Assembly: GCF_001183965.1 (NCBI RefSeq)
Contig: NZ_LFZV01000001.1
Coordinates: 2,225,048-2,289,047 of the forward strand
Length of the DNA stretch: 64,000 nt
Direction of reading: 5' to 3'
Source: Bacillus sp. FJAT-27916
Lineage (GTDB): Bacteria > Bacillota > Bacilli > Bacillales > Pradoshiaceae
This document shows positions 1-10,376 of the stretch, one piece after another. The position numbers and the translations under genes are program-made. Within the stretch, counting starts at the first letter, position 1, and each line of letters opens with the position of its first letter. The notes beneath the pieces are model-generated. The model was not told the DNA's origin. It saw only the letters and a program-made list of their open reading frames with translations, and searched no databases.

Positions 1-38
1 TATAATCTATAATTAATAAAGCCAAGAGGGAGACTATA

Positions 39-1232
39 ATGGTACTCACTACTAAACAAAAAGAACTGCGAACAAAAATTTTAGAAGAAATTTATGTTCA
101 CGGTCCTATTTCACGAATAGAAATATCAAAATATACAAATATCACCCCTGCTACCATAAGCGAGATAACTGGATCTTTAATTAAGGAAAATCTTATTTAT
201 GAATTAGGAGAGGCCTCTTCTGAAAATAATAGATCAGGACGAAAAAGAATTCTCTTAGATATTTCTGAACGTCACAGCTTTTATATTGGATGTGAACTAT
301 CTGAAAAACATATGACATTTTGTTTAACCGATAATACCGGAACAATCTATGCGGAAAAGGTTATCAAGTTTAATACAGAAAATGATATTAATGCAATAAC
401 AGAAGTTTATTTTATAGAGGAAATAAATAATTTTATTGAAGATCTCAAAAGCTATCATCCAAAAGCGATAGGAATAGCATTACCTGGACATTTCAATGAT
501 AAAAACAAAACAATATATAGCAATAACACAATTTGGAAGAACTTTGATTTAAGTATTCTAATTGAAAATTTGACCTTACCTATTTATTTTAAAAATAATG
601 TCCATTGTATGGCCAACGCAGAGAGGTTCTTAAGTAAAGATAATATAGATGATAATTTTATTTTCTTCCACGTCGGTAGAGGGATGTTTTGTTCTCATAT
701 TAATAATGGACGTACATATGGAGAGAACAAATTTCTAGTAGGTGAAGTAGGTCACATTATTGTTCACCCGGATGGGGAATTATGTGAGTGTGGCAAAAGG
801 GGATGCTTGCAGACATATGCTAGTGAAGCTTGGATTATAAAAAAATCTCGCATCCTTTATGAAAACTCAAATACAACTTTTTTAAGACAATTAACTCAAG
901 ACAAACAAAATATTACAATAGAAACCGTTTTAAAAGCCTATACAATGGGAGACGAAGGTGTTACCAACATCCTAAATAACGCCATTAAATACCTATCTAT
1001 CACAATCAATAATCTTCCATTAATGATTGATACAAACAATCTCATTTTACATGGAGAATTATTTAATGAACCGACATTGGCTAAATTGCTTGGTCATTAT
1101 ATAAATCAAAATAATATCCTACCTCCCCTAAACCATCTTTGGGATATATCATTAAAACCATATTCCGATATTAACGGGGCACTTGCAGCATGCAGTCTGG
1201 CTATCTCCCAGTCTTTAATTCAGAAAAGGTAA
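39..1232 (+). CDS. ROK-family transcriptional repressor (XylR/NagC-like)
   Basis: A cytoplasmic sugar-responsive repressor of 397 residues. Residues about 10-70 form a MarR-like winged helix (GPISRIEISKYTNITPATIS), and the rest is a ROK sugar-kinase-like domain with an ALPGHFND segment and the zinc motif CECGKRGC near residue 250 after GHIIVH. The usual catalytic DIGGT phosphate loop is absent, as in ROK regulators. ATG at 39 follows GAGGGAG; a TATAAT lies at the window edge. It ends facing the xylanase gene, which carries a xylO-like operator, so XylR function is plausible, but the protein is not a close copy of Bacillus XylR and could respond to another sugar. Confidence 0.85.
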   Translation: MVLTTKQKELRTKILEEIYVHGPISRIEISKYTNITPATISEITGSLIKENLIYELGEASSENNRSGRKRILLDISERHSFYIGCELSEKHMTFCLTDNTGTIYAEKVIKFNTENDINAITEVYFIEEINNFIEDLKSYHPKAIGIALPGHFNDKNKTIYSNNTIWKNFDLSILIENLTLPIYFKNNVHCMANAERFLSKDNIDDNFIFFHVGRGMFCSHINNGRTYGENKFLVGEVGHIIVHPDGELCECGKRGCLQTYASEAWIIKKSRILYENSNTTFLRQLTQDKQNITIETVLKAYTMGDEGVTNILNNAIKYLSITINNLPLMIDTNNLILHGELFNEPTLAKLLGHYINQNNILPPLNHLWDISLKPYSDINGALAACSLAISQSLIQKR

Positions 1233-1239
1233 TGAATCT

Positions 1240-1281
1240 ATAGGCGTTTTTTTCGTTATCCACGCTATGCCTATTTTTTTC
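1240..1281 (+). terminator. Probable terminator of the ROK gene
   Basis: ATAGGC pairs with GCCTAT across a long loop and is followed by seven T residues, just after the repressor stop codon. The stem is short, so this is only a probable terminator. Confidence 0.4.
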
Positions 1282-1359
1282 AAACAATCACTTATATAGA
1301 TCGTGATAAAAAGAAATATTATTTAGGTTGCTAATAAAAACGGTAAACCACTAAAAAAA

Positions 1360-1391
1360 GAAACAGGCGATTAATATCATTCGCCTGTTTC
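1360..1391 (-). terminator. Terminator of the xylanase gene
   Basis: GAAACAGGCGA pairs with TCGCCTGTTTC around a 10-nt loop. On the minus strand the stem is followed by a run of T, as expected for an intrinsic terminator about 65 nt past the xylanase stop. Confidence 0.85.
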
Positions 1392-1454
1392 TACGTTCTC
1401 ATAGGTGACAACGAGTCAATAATCACTCAAGGAACCCCTTCCCTACATTCATCC

Positions 1455-2678
<1,224 letters not shown>

Positions 2679-2762
2679 TCATCAAACAAAATGTAAGGGC
2701 TTTCAATTTATGTCAGGAAAATATGTATCCCTCTTGTTGAGATTGATTATAGCAAGTCACCT

Positions 2763-2787
2763 TTAGTTTATCCAGTGAACAAACTAA
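2763..2787 (-). promoter_or_regulatory. xylO-like operator
   Basis: A perfect inverted repeat TTAGTTT-N11-AAACTAA, the same half sites and spacing as the Bacillus XylR operator. It lies just downstream of the -10 box of the xylanase promoter, where a bound repressor would block transcription. Confidence 0.75.
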
Positions 2788-2807
2788 GTTTACTGAAAAA
2801 TGAATCT

Positions 2808-2836
2808 ATTTATCTATGACTTTGGAAATATGTCAA
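2808..2836 (-). promoter_or_regulatory. Xylanase promoter
   Basis: TTGACA (2831-2836) and ATAAAT (2808-2813) on the minus strand are separated by 17 nt. The -35 is perfect and the -10 only moderate. The xylO-like repeat follows directly. Confidence 0.6.
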
Positions 2837-3040
2837 AGTTTGCGTTTATTTGGAATACACAAAGGCTAATAGCCCTGTTCTAAACAAGGCTATCCTCATA
2901 TCTTCGTTGTCAATAAGCCCTAGTTCCCTTCCCCAAATGTGAATGCTGACTCCTTCTTCTCCATTTATCCATCATCAAGAATAAGGACAAAACGAGAATA
3001 CGGAATATCACCATAAATAAAAAGGACAGGTACAGGCCCC
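2837..3040. other. Intergenic between xylanase promoter and VOC gene
   Basis: No gene seen. A short hairpin (ATAGCC...GGCTAT at about 2869-2894) is present without a clear T tract. Confidence 0.4.
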
Positions 3041-3412
3041 TTACCAGTGGACTTGAAGTTTATTGCCATTGGGGTCATAAAAGTGGAAAAAAGTATGACC
3101 ATGATCTTCTTGTATATCCTCCACCTTAACCTGATTATCCATTAAGTGTTGATGAAACTTTGATAGTTCTGGACTTGTAAAGCCAATGCTAAATTCTTGT
3201 TCATGATCAATGGTAAAATGGGCAAATGTTTCATCTTCGGTAGGAACTAAGATAAGCAAGAATGGTCCCTCATTTACTTTTAAGATGGCTCTTTCCTCAG
3301 AATGGTTTAGTAACTGGAGCCCTAATACATCTCGATACCATTTGGCTGACCGTTCTAAATCTTTTACAGGAATTCTAATATAATGTACTTGTTCAATAAA
3401 TGATTTACGCAT
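3041..3412 (-). CDS. VOC (glyoxalase/bleomycin-resistance fold) protein
   Basis: A single-domain 123-residue protein of the vicinal oxygen chelate superfamily, cytoplasmic. It shows the typical two beta-alpha-beta-beta-beta modules: HYIRIPVKDLERSAKWYRDV at the start and FHFYDPNGNKLQVHW at the end. The position that usually holds the last metal-binding Glu (GNxxE) is Gln here, so metal use is uncertain. Members include glyoxalases, dioxygenases and antibiotic-binding proteins, and the substrate cannot be told from sequence. It may be cotranscribed with nothing; the next gene upstream is 78 nt away on the same strand. Confidence 0.8.
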   Translation of the reverse strand: MRKSFIEQVHYIRIPVKDLERSAKWYRDVLGLQLLNHSEERAILKVNEGPFLLILVPTEDETFAHFTIDHEQEFSIGFTSPELSKFHQHLMDNQVKVEDIQEDHGHTFFHFYDPNGNKLQVHW

Positions 3413-3489
3413 AACCCTCTCCCCTTTATTTAATCTTGTCGATCAAATTATCCCTTCTAACAAACTTCCTAGTATTCGTAGTTTAATGT

Positions 3490-3834
3490 CTACTTTATCC
3501 TCAAAAAAGTTTTCCATTCCCGTAAAGCATTTTTACAATAATCATCACCAACATTTTGAACGACCGTTTCTATATTCTTAAGTTCTCGCTTAACGACCGG
3601 ATGTACCTCGGTTGTATCTGCTTTATGATAGATAGAATGTAAGAAATCTAGCGTTTCTCCGATTAAATAAGGCTCCCTCAACTTGATCAGTTCATTTATC
3701 ACGGATGGAATAGAATCATAAGCTTCAATCGGTGTTAACCGCTCAATTATTTTTTCAAAAGAAGGACTGAAATACCATTCGTCCTGATCCAGCTTATCTT
3801 GCCAATCTGTATAAATTTCACTTAGTTCACGCAT
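3490..3834 (-). CDS. Hypothetical helical protein
   Basis: A soluble 114-residue protein that I do not recognise. It is predicted to be mostly helical, rich in charged residues (RELKNIETVV, CKNALREWKTF), with no signal peptide or membrane segment. The start is preceded by a GAGGGAG-type site. Its size and composition resemble the small immunity-type proteins frequent in Bacillus, but no motif supports this. It lies between a VOC gene and the nan operon terminator, on the same strand. Confidence 0.6.
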   Translation of the reverse strand: MRELSEIYTDWQDKLDQDEWYFSPSFEKIIERLTPIEAYDSIPSVINELIKLREPYLIGETLDFLHSIYHKADTTEVHPVVKRELKNIETVVQNVGDDYCKNALREWKTFLRIK

Positions 3835-3960
3835 GCTAACTCCCTCTTTTGCCTAAATTTAAAACCATCTCCAAGCGTTAGGAGAGAATCGCTCTTATAA
3901 TTCTTTCTGCAAAAAAATCATATCCCCTCCTTTTTACAGGCTGACCCACAATTCTAAAGG

Positions 3961-4000
3961 AAAAAGACCTCCCTCCGTTCCATGAACGGATAAGAAGGCC
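3961..4000 (-). terminator. Terminator of the nan operon
   Basis: CCGTTC/GAACGG core with an outer GGCCT/AGGTC stem, followed on the minus strand by TTTTT, about 27 nt past the stop of the last operon gene. Confidence 0.7.
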
Positions 4001-4026
4001 TCATAACTAACACTCATATTCCAACC

Positions 4027-4881
4027 CTACAGCATTTTCTCAACGACTGCTTTCGCTGTAAGCTCCTTATTGTAGATCGATTCCTTATTTGTTCCCTTGA
4101 AATAGGCGAAGTATAGAAGGTCTAATAGATAGAGCTGCGATATCTTAGCGGTCAGGCTCCCGCCCTGCAGCGGTCCTTCATTGGCACCGCATAATAAGGT
4201 GATGTCCGAATAACTCGTGAGATGAGATTTAGCAAATCTCGTGATGGAGATGACAGTCGCACCTCTTTCTTTGGCGACCTTTGCAATCTCAATCGTGTCC
4301 TTTGTTGAACCGGAATAGGAAATCAGGATCGCGACATCCTTTTCCGTCAATAGGGAAGCGGACATAACCTGAAGATGAGAATCCATCGAGCATTCTGTTT
4401 TATTTGTTATTCTCATAAACTTGCTTTTTGCTTCCATCGCCGTCACTAATGATGATCCTACGCCAAAAAAATGAATCCGATCTGCCTTAATCATGTGCTC
4501 AGCTGCTTTTGCGATATCCTGTTCATCGATAAGATTGTAGGTCTCGGTCAGTGCATTGATATTGGTCGACAGGATCTTGGATGACAGTTCTGGAATGGTA
4601 TCCTGCATCGTAATCTGACTTGATAGCTGAGGCGTTTCATCCTCTAAAGAGACACTATGGGCCAATACGATCTTAAATTCCTGATACCCTTTGAGATTAA
4701 TCGATTTACAAAATCGAAACACACTTGACTCGCCAACATGACAGGCGTCTGCCAGATCGGTTATCGACATATATAGGACGTCTTTCGTGTTTGCTAGAAT
4801 GTAGTCGGCTACTTTTTTTTCGGTGTTTGTGAAAGAAGCGTATCTTGAGTGGATTAGAGAAAAAATATCTTGATAAGCCAT
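4027..4881 (-). CDS. MurR/RpiR-family regulator of the nan operon
   Basis: A 284-residue transcription factor with an N-terminal RpiR helix-turn-helix (residues about 1-75, including GESSVFRFCKSINLKGYQEF) and a C-terminal SIS phosphosugar-binding domain (about 110-260, FGVGSS and SYSGSTKDTIEIA). It is the last gene of the sialic acid operon, 22 nt after nanK, with AAGAGGTG before the ATG. By analogy with NanR-type RpiR proteins, the likely effector is ManNAc-6-P or GlcNAc-6-P, and it probably autoregulates the operon. The effector is inferred from context only. Confidence 0.85.
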   Translation of the reverse strand: MAYQDIFSLIHSRYASFTNTEKKVADYILANTKDVLYMSITDLADACHVGESSVFRFCKSINLKGYQEFKIVLAHSVSLEDETPQLSSQITMQDTIPELSSKILSTNINALTETYNLIDEQDIAKAAEHMIKADRIHFFGVGSSLVTAMEAKSKFMRITNKTECSMDSHLQVMSASLLTEKDVAILISYSGSTKDTIEIAKVAKERGATVISITRFAKSHLTSYSDITLLCGANEGPLQGGSLTAKISQLYLLDLLYFAYFKGTNKESIYNKELTAKAVVEKML

Positions 4882-4903
4882 TTATACACCTCTTCTTCTA
4901 TTG

Positions 4904-5782
4904 CTATTTACTATGCAGGGATACCGCTCCTAGGACGCCAGCCTTATTGCCAAGTCTTGCTTTCAAGATTTGAACATCCGCATAGCTTTCCATGATCAGC
5001 TCCCTGACTTTACGGTCTACCATTGCTGCCAGCATGTCTTGCTCCATGATTCCACCGCCTATGATGATGGCTGGCGGATTAAATACATGGATTAAAGAGG
5101 TGAGACCATACGCCACCTCCGTTACCCACTCATCCAGCACTTTCTCAAGCCTGCTGTCTCCTTGGCTAATCGCCTCAAAAATGATTCGGCCATTGGTGAA
5201 TTCATGATCTATATCGGCAGCTTTTCGAATTAATGCAGTGGTAGAGGCATACGTTTCATAACAGCCACGCCGGCCGCAATTACATGGATAACCCAATGGA
5301 TGGGTAATCATATGACCAAATTCTGCCGCAATGCCATTATACCCTCTATGAATTTGGGAGTTCAATACAATCGCTCCCCCAATCCCTGTGCCATAGGTTA
5401 AGCAGAGAAAATCATCATAAGGCTTCCCCGCTCCAAATGCTCCCTCGCCGATTGCTGCCGCATTGGCGTCATTCTCGACTAAAACCGGCACATGAAATTC
5501 ATGCTCTAGGATCGCCTTTAATTTGGTTCCCGTATATTGAGGGATATTATCATTGGCATAAAGGATTGATCCGTCCGTTACATTGACCTGACCAGCCGTA
5601 CTGATTCCAATCGCCTCAAATCCAGGATTTTCTGTTATGTATTGAATCAACCTCTCGACTAAATGCTTGCCGCCCTTTTTGCTCTCAGAGGGGTACTCGC
5701 CAAAAGATGTAAGATGACCATGCTCATCCGAAATCCCAATCTTAATCGATGTACCGCCAATATCTGCTCCTAATATATTCAT
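4904..5782 (-). CDS. nanK: ROK-family N-acetylmannosamine kinase
   Basis: A 292-residue sugar kinase. The N-terminus has the ATP-binding DIGGTSIKIG, the sugar-binding END motif is in VLVENDANAAAIGEG, and the ROK zinc motif is CNCGRRGC. There is no DNA-binding domain, so it is an enzyme, unlike the ROK gene at 39-1232. Placed 3 nt from nanE in a nan operon, it most likely phosphorylates ManNAc to ManNAc-6-P. ROK glucokinases look similar, so the specificity rests on context. Confidence 0.85.
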   Translation of the reverse strand: MNILGADIGGTSIKIGISDEHGHLTSFGEYPSESKKGGKHLVERLIQYITENPGFEAIGISTAGQVNVTDGSILYANDNIPQYTGTKLKAILEHEFHVPVLVENDANAAAIGEGAFGAGKPYDDFLCLTYGTGIGGAIVLNSQIHRGYNGIAAEFGHMITHPLGYPCNCGRRGCYETYASTTALIRKAADIDHEFTNGRIIFEAISQGDSRLEKVLDEWVTEVAYGLTSLIHVFNPPAIIIGGGIMEQDMLAAMVDRKVRELIMESYADVQILKARLGNKAGVLGAVSLHSK

Positions 5783-5785
5783 TTC

Positions 5786-6478
5786 TCATCCCTCGATTGC
5801 CTGAAGAAACTTTTTCGTGATTTCCATCGGCCTTGTGATGGCCGTTCCAACAACAGCACAATGGACGCCAAGATCAAAGACACTTTTCAGTTCTTCAGGA
5901 GTCCAAATCCCACCCTCGGCGATTACGGGAATATCAAAGCGTTCCACCATTTGTTTAATCAGCTCAAGGTCAGGCAAATCATGGTGATTTGAGTAGTCCG
6001 TATAGCCACTTAATGTCGTCCCTAAACAATCAAAGCCTAATCGACAGGCTTCCTCTGCTTCCTCGATTGTTGAACAGTCCGCCATAAACAATTGGTCGCG
6101 ATATTTCTTACGGTAGAGAGGGAACACCTGACTGATTGTCTTCCCGTCCGGTCTTACCCTTTTGGTTGCATCAAGGGCGATGATTTCGACCTTTTCATGG
6201 TAAAGGGCATCCACTTCCTCTATCGTTGGCGTGATAAAGACATCTGACCCTTCATAAACCTTCTTGATGATGCCAATGATGGGCAGGTCGACATTTTTCT
6301 TTATCTCTCCTATATCCTCAATACTATTCGCTCTAATTCCTTGTGCTCCGCCAAGCATTGCGGCACGCGCCATTCTCCCCATAATGAACGGGCTATGGAG
6401 CGGCTCCTCAGGAAGCGCTTGACACGAAACGATCAACGTTCCTTCCAGTTGGTTCAATATCTTATTCTGGCTGTTCAT
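5786..6478 (-). CDS. nanE: N-acylglucosamine-6-phosphate 2-epimerase
   Basis: Converts ManNAc-6-P to GlcNAc-6-P, linking sialic acid to amino sugar metabolism. The 230-residue TIM barrel has the family features: the N-terminal LIVSCQALPEEPLHS, the central IALDATKR, and the C-terminal IAEGGIWTPEE with VGTAITRP. Length is normal. GGAGATGG precedes the ATG. It is followed by nanK. The enzymes that would finish the route, NagA and NagB, are not in the window. Confidence 0.93.
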   Translation of the reverse strand: MNSQNKILNQLEGTLIVSCQALPEEPLHSPFIMGRMARAAMLGGAQGIRANSIEDIGEIKKNVDLPIIGIIKKVYEGSDVFITPTIEEVDALYHEKVEIIALDATKRVRPDGKTISQVFPLYRKKYRDQLFMADCSTIEEAEEACRLGFDCLGTTLSGYTDYSNHHDLPDLELIKQMVERFDIPVIAEGGIWTPEELKSVFDLGVHCAVVGTAITRPMEITKKFLQAIEG

Positions 6479-6501
6479 TTTCCCATCTCCATCTCCCGAA
6501 T

Positions 6502-7350
6502 TTATTCCTTGACTGCCCCAATGGATATCCCTTTTGTAAAGTATCGTTGGAACATCATAAAGATGATCAGCATAGGAACAGCAGCTACTGTGGCACCAGC
6601 CATCTTATAGGCAAAGTTCGGATTTAAATCCTGCATCAAGGTAGCAATACCGACCATTAACGTCTTCGAATGTTCATTTTGGCCTACGACTAGCTGCCAG
6701 AGGTAATCATTCCATACTTGGACAAAATTCAGAATAAATAATGCCCCAATCCCAGGCTTCACCATCGGAAGCATGATTTTATAAAAAATCGTAAATTCAC
6801 TCGCCCCATCCATTTTGGCTGATTCACGCAAGGAATCAGGAATGGAGTCGAAGAAGCCTTTAAGCATGAATACCCCAAACGCCGTGGCCACATTCGGCCA
6901 GATCATGCCATTTAGCGTGTTGACCATTCCGAAATCCTGGATAATCCGGAATAAAGGAACGATCATGACTTCCTTTGGTACCATCAGGCTAGAGATGAAG
7001 ATGATAAAAATAATATTCTTCCCTTTAAAATTCAGCTTTGAAAAGGCATAAGCAGCCAGGCTGCTGACAATCACTAAGGCAATGGTCGAAACGAGGGAGA
7101 CATAAATACTGTTATAGGCCCATCTAAAGGCAGGCTGATTATTGAAGACATCCACATAGTTCGCAAAGGATATCGTTTTTGGGAACCAATCCGGCGGCAT
7201 TTTCACCACATCAGCACTGTTCTTGAAGGAGCTCGTGATCAGCCAATATAGCGGAAATAAATTGAGAAGGGCAAAGAAAACGACGAATCCATTTATGATG
7301 ATATCGATTTTCTCTTTTTTCTTTTTGTTTCTATTCTTCTTTCCAAACAA
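6502..7350 (-). CDS. Sugar ABC transporter permease (MalG type)
   Basis: The inner-membrane permease partner of the next gene upstream, with six expected membrane segments and the ABC coupling motif ESAKMDGASEFTIFYKIMLP. I place the start at TTG 7350, because GGGGTG lies at proper distance; a GTG at 7359 would overlap that site. The stop of the upstream permease overlaps this region, suggesting translational coupling. No ATPase is encoded nearby, so a shared MsmX-type ATPase is expected. In this operon the substrate is probably sialic acid, ManNAc or a related glycan. Confidence 0.88.
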   Translation of the reverse strand: MFGKKNRNKKKKEKIDIIINGFVVFFALLNLFPLYWLITSSFKNSADVVKMPPDWFPKTISFANYVDVFNNQPAFRWAYNSIYVSLVSTIALVIVSSLAAYAFSKLNFKGKNIIFIIFISSLMVPKEVMIVPLFRIIQDFGMVNTLNGMIWPNVATAFGVFMLKGFFDSIPDSLRESAKMDGASEFTIFYKIMLPMVKPGIGALFILNFVQVWNDYLWQLVVGQNEHSKTLMVGIATLMQDLNPNFAYKMAGATVAAVPMLIIFMMFQRYFTKGISIGAVKE

Positions 7351-7355
7351 GCCTC

Positions 7356-8234
7356 TCACCCCTTATCTTTCTTAAACATCATTCTTAACTGCGGAATGGA
7401 TAGGACCAAGGTAATCAAGAACATGATGACCCCCACAGCTGAAGCGATGCCGAGCTGATTATATTTGAATGCATTATTGTATAAGTAGTACATAAGAGTG
7501 GTTGATGCATTGTTCGGTCCACCGCCGGTTAAGAGCTGAATGACGACAAAGATCTTTAATACGGCGATGATATTCATAATGATTATGTAGATAGTTGTGG
7601 GCTTAACAAGCGGAATCAGGATTTTAAAGATGATGGTCATCCGGTTAGCGCCATCGATTTCAGCCGCTTCAAAAACATCCTTTGGAACCCCAATCATGGA
7701 AGCGACATAAAGGATAATGGCTTGACCTATGTTCGTTGCAAAGGTGATAAAGATAATCACGGGCAGCACGAGGCTTTTATCTCCGAGGAAATTAACCGAG
7801 ACTATTTCTAATTCTCTTGCCGCATATGGGATGAGGCCGTTAGCAGGATTAAGCAAAAAGCTCCAAACCATACTCATGACGACCATAGACACCATAACAG
7901 GTATGTAATAACTGCCCCGAATGAAGGAGACATATTTGGCATTCTTATCAAAGATAGCGGAAGCCACAAAGAGGGCAAAGACAACGGTTAACGCGACAAT
8001 ACAGATGACAAAGATGACCGTATTGACGGTTGATTTCATAAAGACAGGGTCGGCGAATAATCGCTGATAGTTTTCAAAACCGACGAATGTCTCCTGCTGG
8101 TAATTAATCCGGAATAAGCTTAGCCGGATTCCTTCCATGATCGGATAGACGATAAAGACTAGAAAGAGTAAAAGCTGCGGCGCAATAAAAAGATACCCCG
8201 TTATGTTTTCCTTCAATGATTTCGTAATCTGCAT
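7356..8234 (-). CDS. Sugar ABC transporter permease (MalF type)
   Basis: A 292-residue CUT1 permease with six membrane segments and the coupling loop EAAEIDGANRMTIIFKILIP. AAGGGAAT precedes the ATG. It is separated from the binding-protein gene by a 17-bp perfect hairpin that may set the ratio of binding protein to permease. Together with the next gene it forms the membrane channel of the nan importer. Confidence 0.9.
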   Translation of the reverse strand: MQITKSLKENITGYLFIAPQLLLFLVFIVYPIMEGIRLSLFRINYQQETFVGFENYQRLFADPVFMKSTVNTVIFVICIVALTVVFALFVASAIFDKNAKYVSFIRGSYYIPVMVSMVVMSMVWSFLLNPANGLIPYAARELEIVSVNFLGDKSLVLPVIIFITFATNIGQAIILYVASMIGVPKDVFEAAEIDGANRMTIIFKILIPLVKPTTIYIIIMNIIAVLKIFVVIQLLTGGGPNNASTTLMYYLYNNAFKYNQLGIASAVGVIMFLITLVLSIPQLRMMFKKDKG

Positions 8235-8255
8235 GGTATTCCCTTACCTTTCTAT

Positions 8256-8296
8256 ATAACAATCTTAAGCTCTTTTTCAGAGCTTAAGATTGTTAT
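8256..8296 (-). other. Intercistronic stem-loop
   Basis: ATAACAATCTTAAGCTC (8256-8272) and its perfect complement (8280-8296) frame a 7-nt loop. No T tract follows on the minus strand, so it is more likely an mRNA-stabilising or processing element than a full terminator. Confidence 0.7.
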
Positions 8297-8313
8297 CCAT
8301 TCTCAATGCAGGG

Positions 8314-9702
8314 TTATTTCTGATAGATGACCGAGTTCGCTTTTGATTCCTCGATGATTTGGTTTCCTTTTTCCTGATAATCCTTCACGACTTGCTTCGG
8401 TGTCTTATCACCAGTGAAAAGGGCCTGAAGCTCTGGATAGAGGACCTGTCTCAATTGACTGTATCCAGGGACATTCCCGGTAAAGTTAAACATATACTGG
8501 GCATTGTCATTGTAAGCGGCGAAGAGCGGATTATCATTCTTGAACTCTTCGATAACGGAATCCCGTACCGGTATTCCATTTTTGGAAGCCTTAACAAGCT
8601 CTGGATCAGAGGAAACAAATTGAACGAAATCCTTGCTGACCTTCATGCGTGTTTCATCATTTGTATTAAACACAGCCGCTCCAGTTACATAAGTAAAGGT
8701 AAGCGGATCTCCACTTTCAGATGGAATGTTCGCTAGTCTCATATCAAATTTCTGTGTTTTTCCGCTTTCCATATCTGCTTTAGCATTGGTAGCCAAGACG
8801 GAATTCGTGAAGCTGATCGCCAGCTGTTGATTCTGGAACATCGCATTCGCATCATTGGACGAAACCGATTCAGCTCCAGGGTTTGTATACCCGCTCTCAT
8901 AAACCTTCTTCAGCCATTCAGCTGCCTTCACTCCATCCGCGGCATCAAGGGTGATATGGCCGTCCTTATCGAAGAATGAATTGCCAAACATTCGTAAGTA
9001 AGCTAAGTTCCATGTATCACCTTGATTATTCAGTGCATAAAGCCCCATTGGATAAGCGTTTGGATACTTGTCTTTTGGCAGATTATCCTTTAAGCCTTTG
9101 AGGATCTTTTCATAATCCTTCAATGTCCAAGTGCCGATTTCATTCTCTTCGGCAATATATTCGTCGAGTCCTGCCGCCTTAAACATATCCGCGTTGTACG
9201 CTAATGTACCAGGCATATGGGAGAATGGATAGAAATAAATATCATCGCCAAAGGTGACGCTTTCCCAGTAGCTTTCCGGGATATCCTTCTTCGCTTCATC
9301 ATCAATCACATCGTTTAATGGCACTAAAGCTCCCCTGTGGGCATAATCCCCCATCGCAAAAACGCTTTCAAAGAACACATCAGGAGGTGTTCCCCCATTT
9401 AGATTGACATTGAGGAGCTCATCCCTTTGATCTCCTGCAATCACTTCGACATTAACCTTTACATCATGCTCCTTATACTGCTTGGAAAATTTCTCGGCAG
9501 CATATTTGAAGAAGCTGTCATAATCTGCCCCATCCTCTGAACCATCCATGACACCCTTCCATTGAGGAGTCAGCCAAACAGAAATTTCCACCTGATCTGA
9601 TTCTTTCCCATTTGACTCTTTTGAATCATTGGAACAACCCGTGACAATCACCAGCAAGAGCAGCATAGCCGTTAATACAGTCAGATAACGCTTTTTAAAC
9701 AT
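8314..9702 (-). CDS. Sugar-binding lipoprotein of the nan ABC importer
   Basis: A 462-residue family-1 extracellular solute-binding protein. A lipoprotein signal ends at Cys23 (IVTGC), followed by a Ser/Asn/Glu-rich linker and the two-lobed binding domain with typical GGTPPDVF and GTWTLKDYEKI segments. It is tethered outside the membrane and delivers the sugar to the two permeases encoded downstream. GGGGGAAGG precedes the start, 11 nt after the esterase stop. Operon context points to sialic acid or ManNAc-containing sugars. Confidence 0.9.
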   Translation of the reverse strand: MFKKRYLTVLTAMLLLLVIVTGCSNDSKESNGKESDQVEISVWLTPQWKGVMDGSEDGADYDSFFKYAAEKFSKQYKEHDVKVNVEVIAGDQRDELLNVNLNGGTPPDVFFESVFAMGDYAHRGALVPLNDVIDDEAKKDIPESYWESVTFGDDIYFYPFSHMPGTLAYNADMFKAAGLDEYIAEENEIGTWTLKDYEKILKGLKDNLPKDKYPNAYPMGLYALNNQGDTWNLAYLRMFGNSFFDKDGHITLDAADGVKAAEWLKKVYESGYTNPGAESVSSNDANAMFQNQQLAISFTNSVLATNAKADMESGKTQKFDMRLANIPSESGDPLTFTYVTGAAVFNTNDETRMKVSKDFVQFVSSDPELVKASKNGIPVRDSVIEEFKNDNPLFAAYNDNAQYMFNFTGNVPGYSQLRQVLYPELQALFTGDKTPKQVVKDYQEKGNQIIEESKANSVIYQK

Positions 9703-9713
9703 ATACCTTCCCC

Positions 9714-10376
9714 CTATCCATCTCCTAAAATGGTCTTTACTTTATTGAAGACAAGCTTTGCTAAAAGCTCGTGGCCTTCCTCATCGAGATGCATATAATC
9801 AATCCGGTTCATAGGAACCTTGCCCTTCGAATCAAGAAGCTCAATACCAGATTCCTGTAAAAGCTCCGTCAAATGATTGGCTAAATGCTCCGTTTTATCA
9901 TCACAGTCTTTCCCCATCGATTTACCGATTGGTGTCTTTGCATATTCCGGTCCAATCGGCGGCGGCACAACGACTAACACAGGTGAATTCAGTCCGTTGT
10001 GTCCTGACAAGAGCTGCTTAGCCTTAAGGGAAAGCTTGGCGATTCCTTGTGCGATATTAAAGGATGTAAGACCAAAGCGCTCTTTGGCATCATTCGTCCC
10101 AAGCATGATAATGACAAGTTCAAGCGGTGAATGGCTCATTAAACAAGGCTGCAGATACGCACTTGCATTCATGCCTTCCAATAAGGGGTCATCTAATACG
10201 GCTGTTCTACCCGGAAGACCTTCCTCTACTATTTGATACTCCTCACCAAGATGCTCCTGCAAAAGTGTTGTCCAACGTATCCCTTCAGGAAATCTTCCAC
10301 CCGTGCTTGCGTCAAATCCCCAGGTGTTTGAATCTCCAAAGCAAACGATTCGTTTCTTCTCAGCCCTGTTTTGCAT
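9714..10376 (-). CDS. SGNH/GDSL hydrolase, probable sialate O-acetylesterase
   Basis: A cytoplasmic 220-residue esterase of the SGNH family. Block I is CFGDSNTWGFD (Ser nucleophile), block III is MLGTNDAK, and the C-terminal DYMHLDEEGH supplies Asp and His. It overlaps the end of nanA by 17 nt, so the two are coupled. The most economical role is removing O-acetyl groups from sialic acids before lyase cleavage; other acetylated sugars are possible. No strong ribosome site is visible, which fits translational coupling. Confidence 0.82.
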   Translation of the reverse strand: MQNRAEKKRIVCFGDSNTWGFDASTGGRFPEGIRWTTLLQEHLGEEYQIVEEGLPGRTAVLDDPLLEGMNASAYLQPCLMSHSPLELVIIMLGTNDAKERFGLTSFNIAQGIAKLSLKAKQLLSGHNGLNSPVLVVVPPPIGPEYAKTPIGKSMGKDCDDKTEHLANHLTELLQESGIELLDSKGKVPMNRIDYMHLDEEGHELLAKLVFNKVKTILGDG

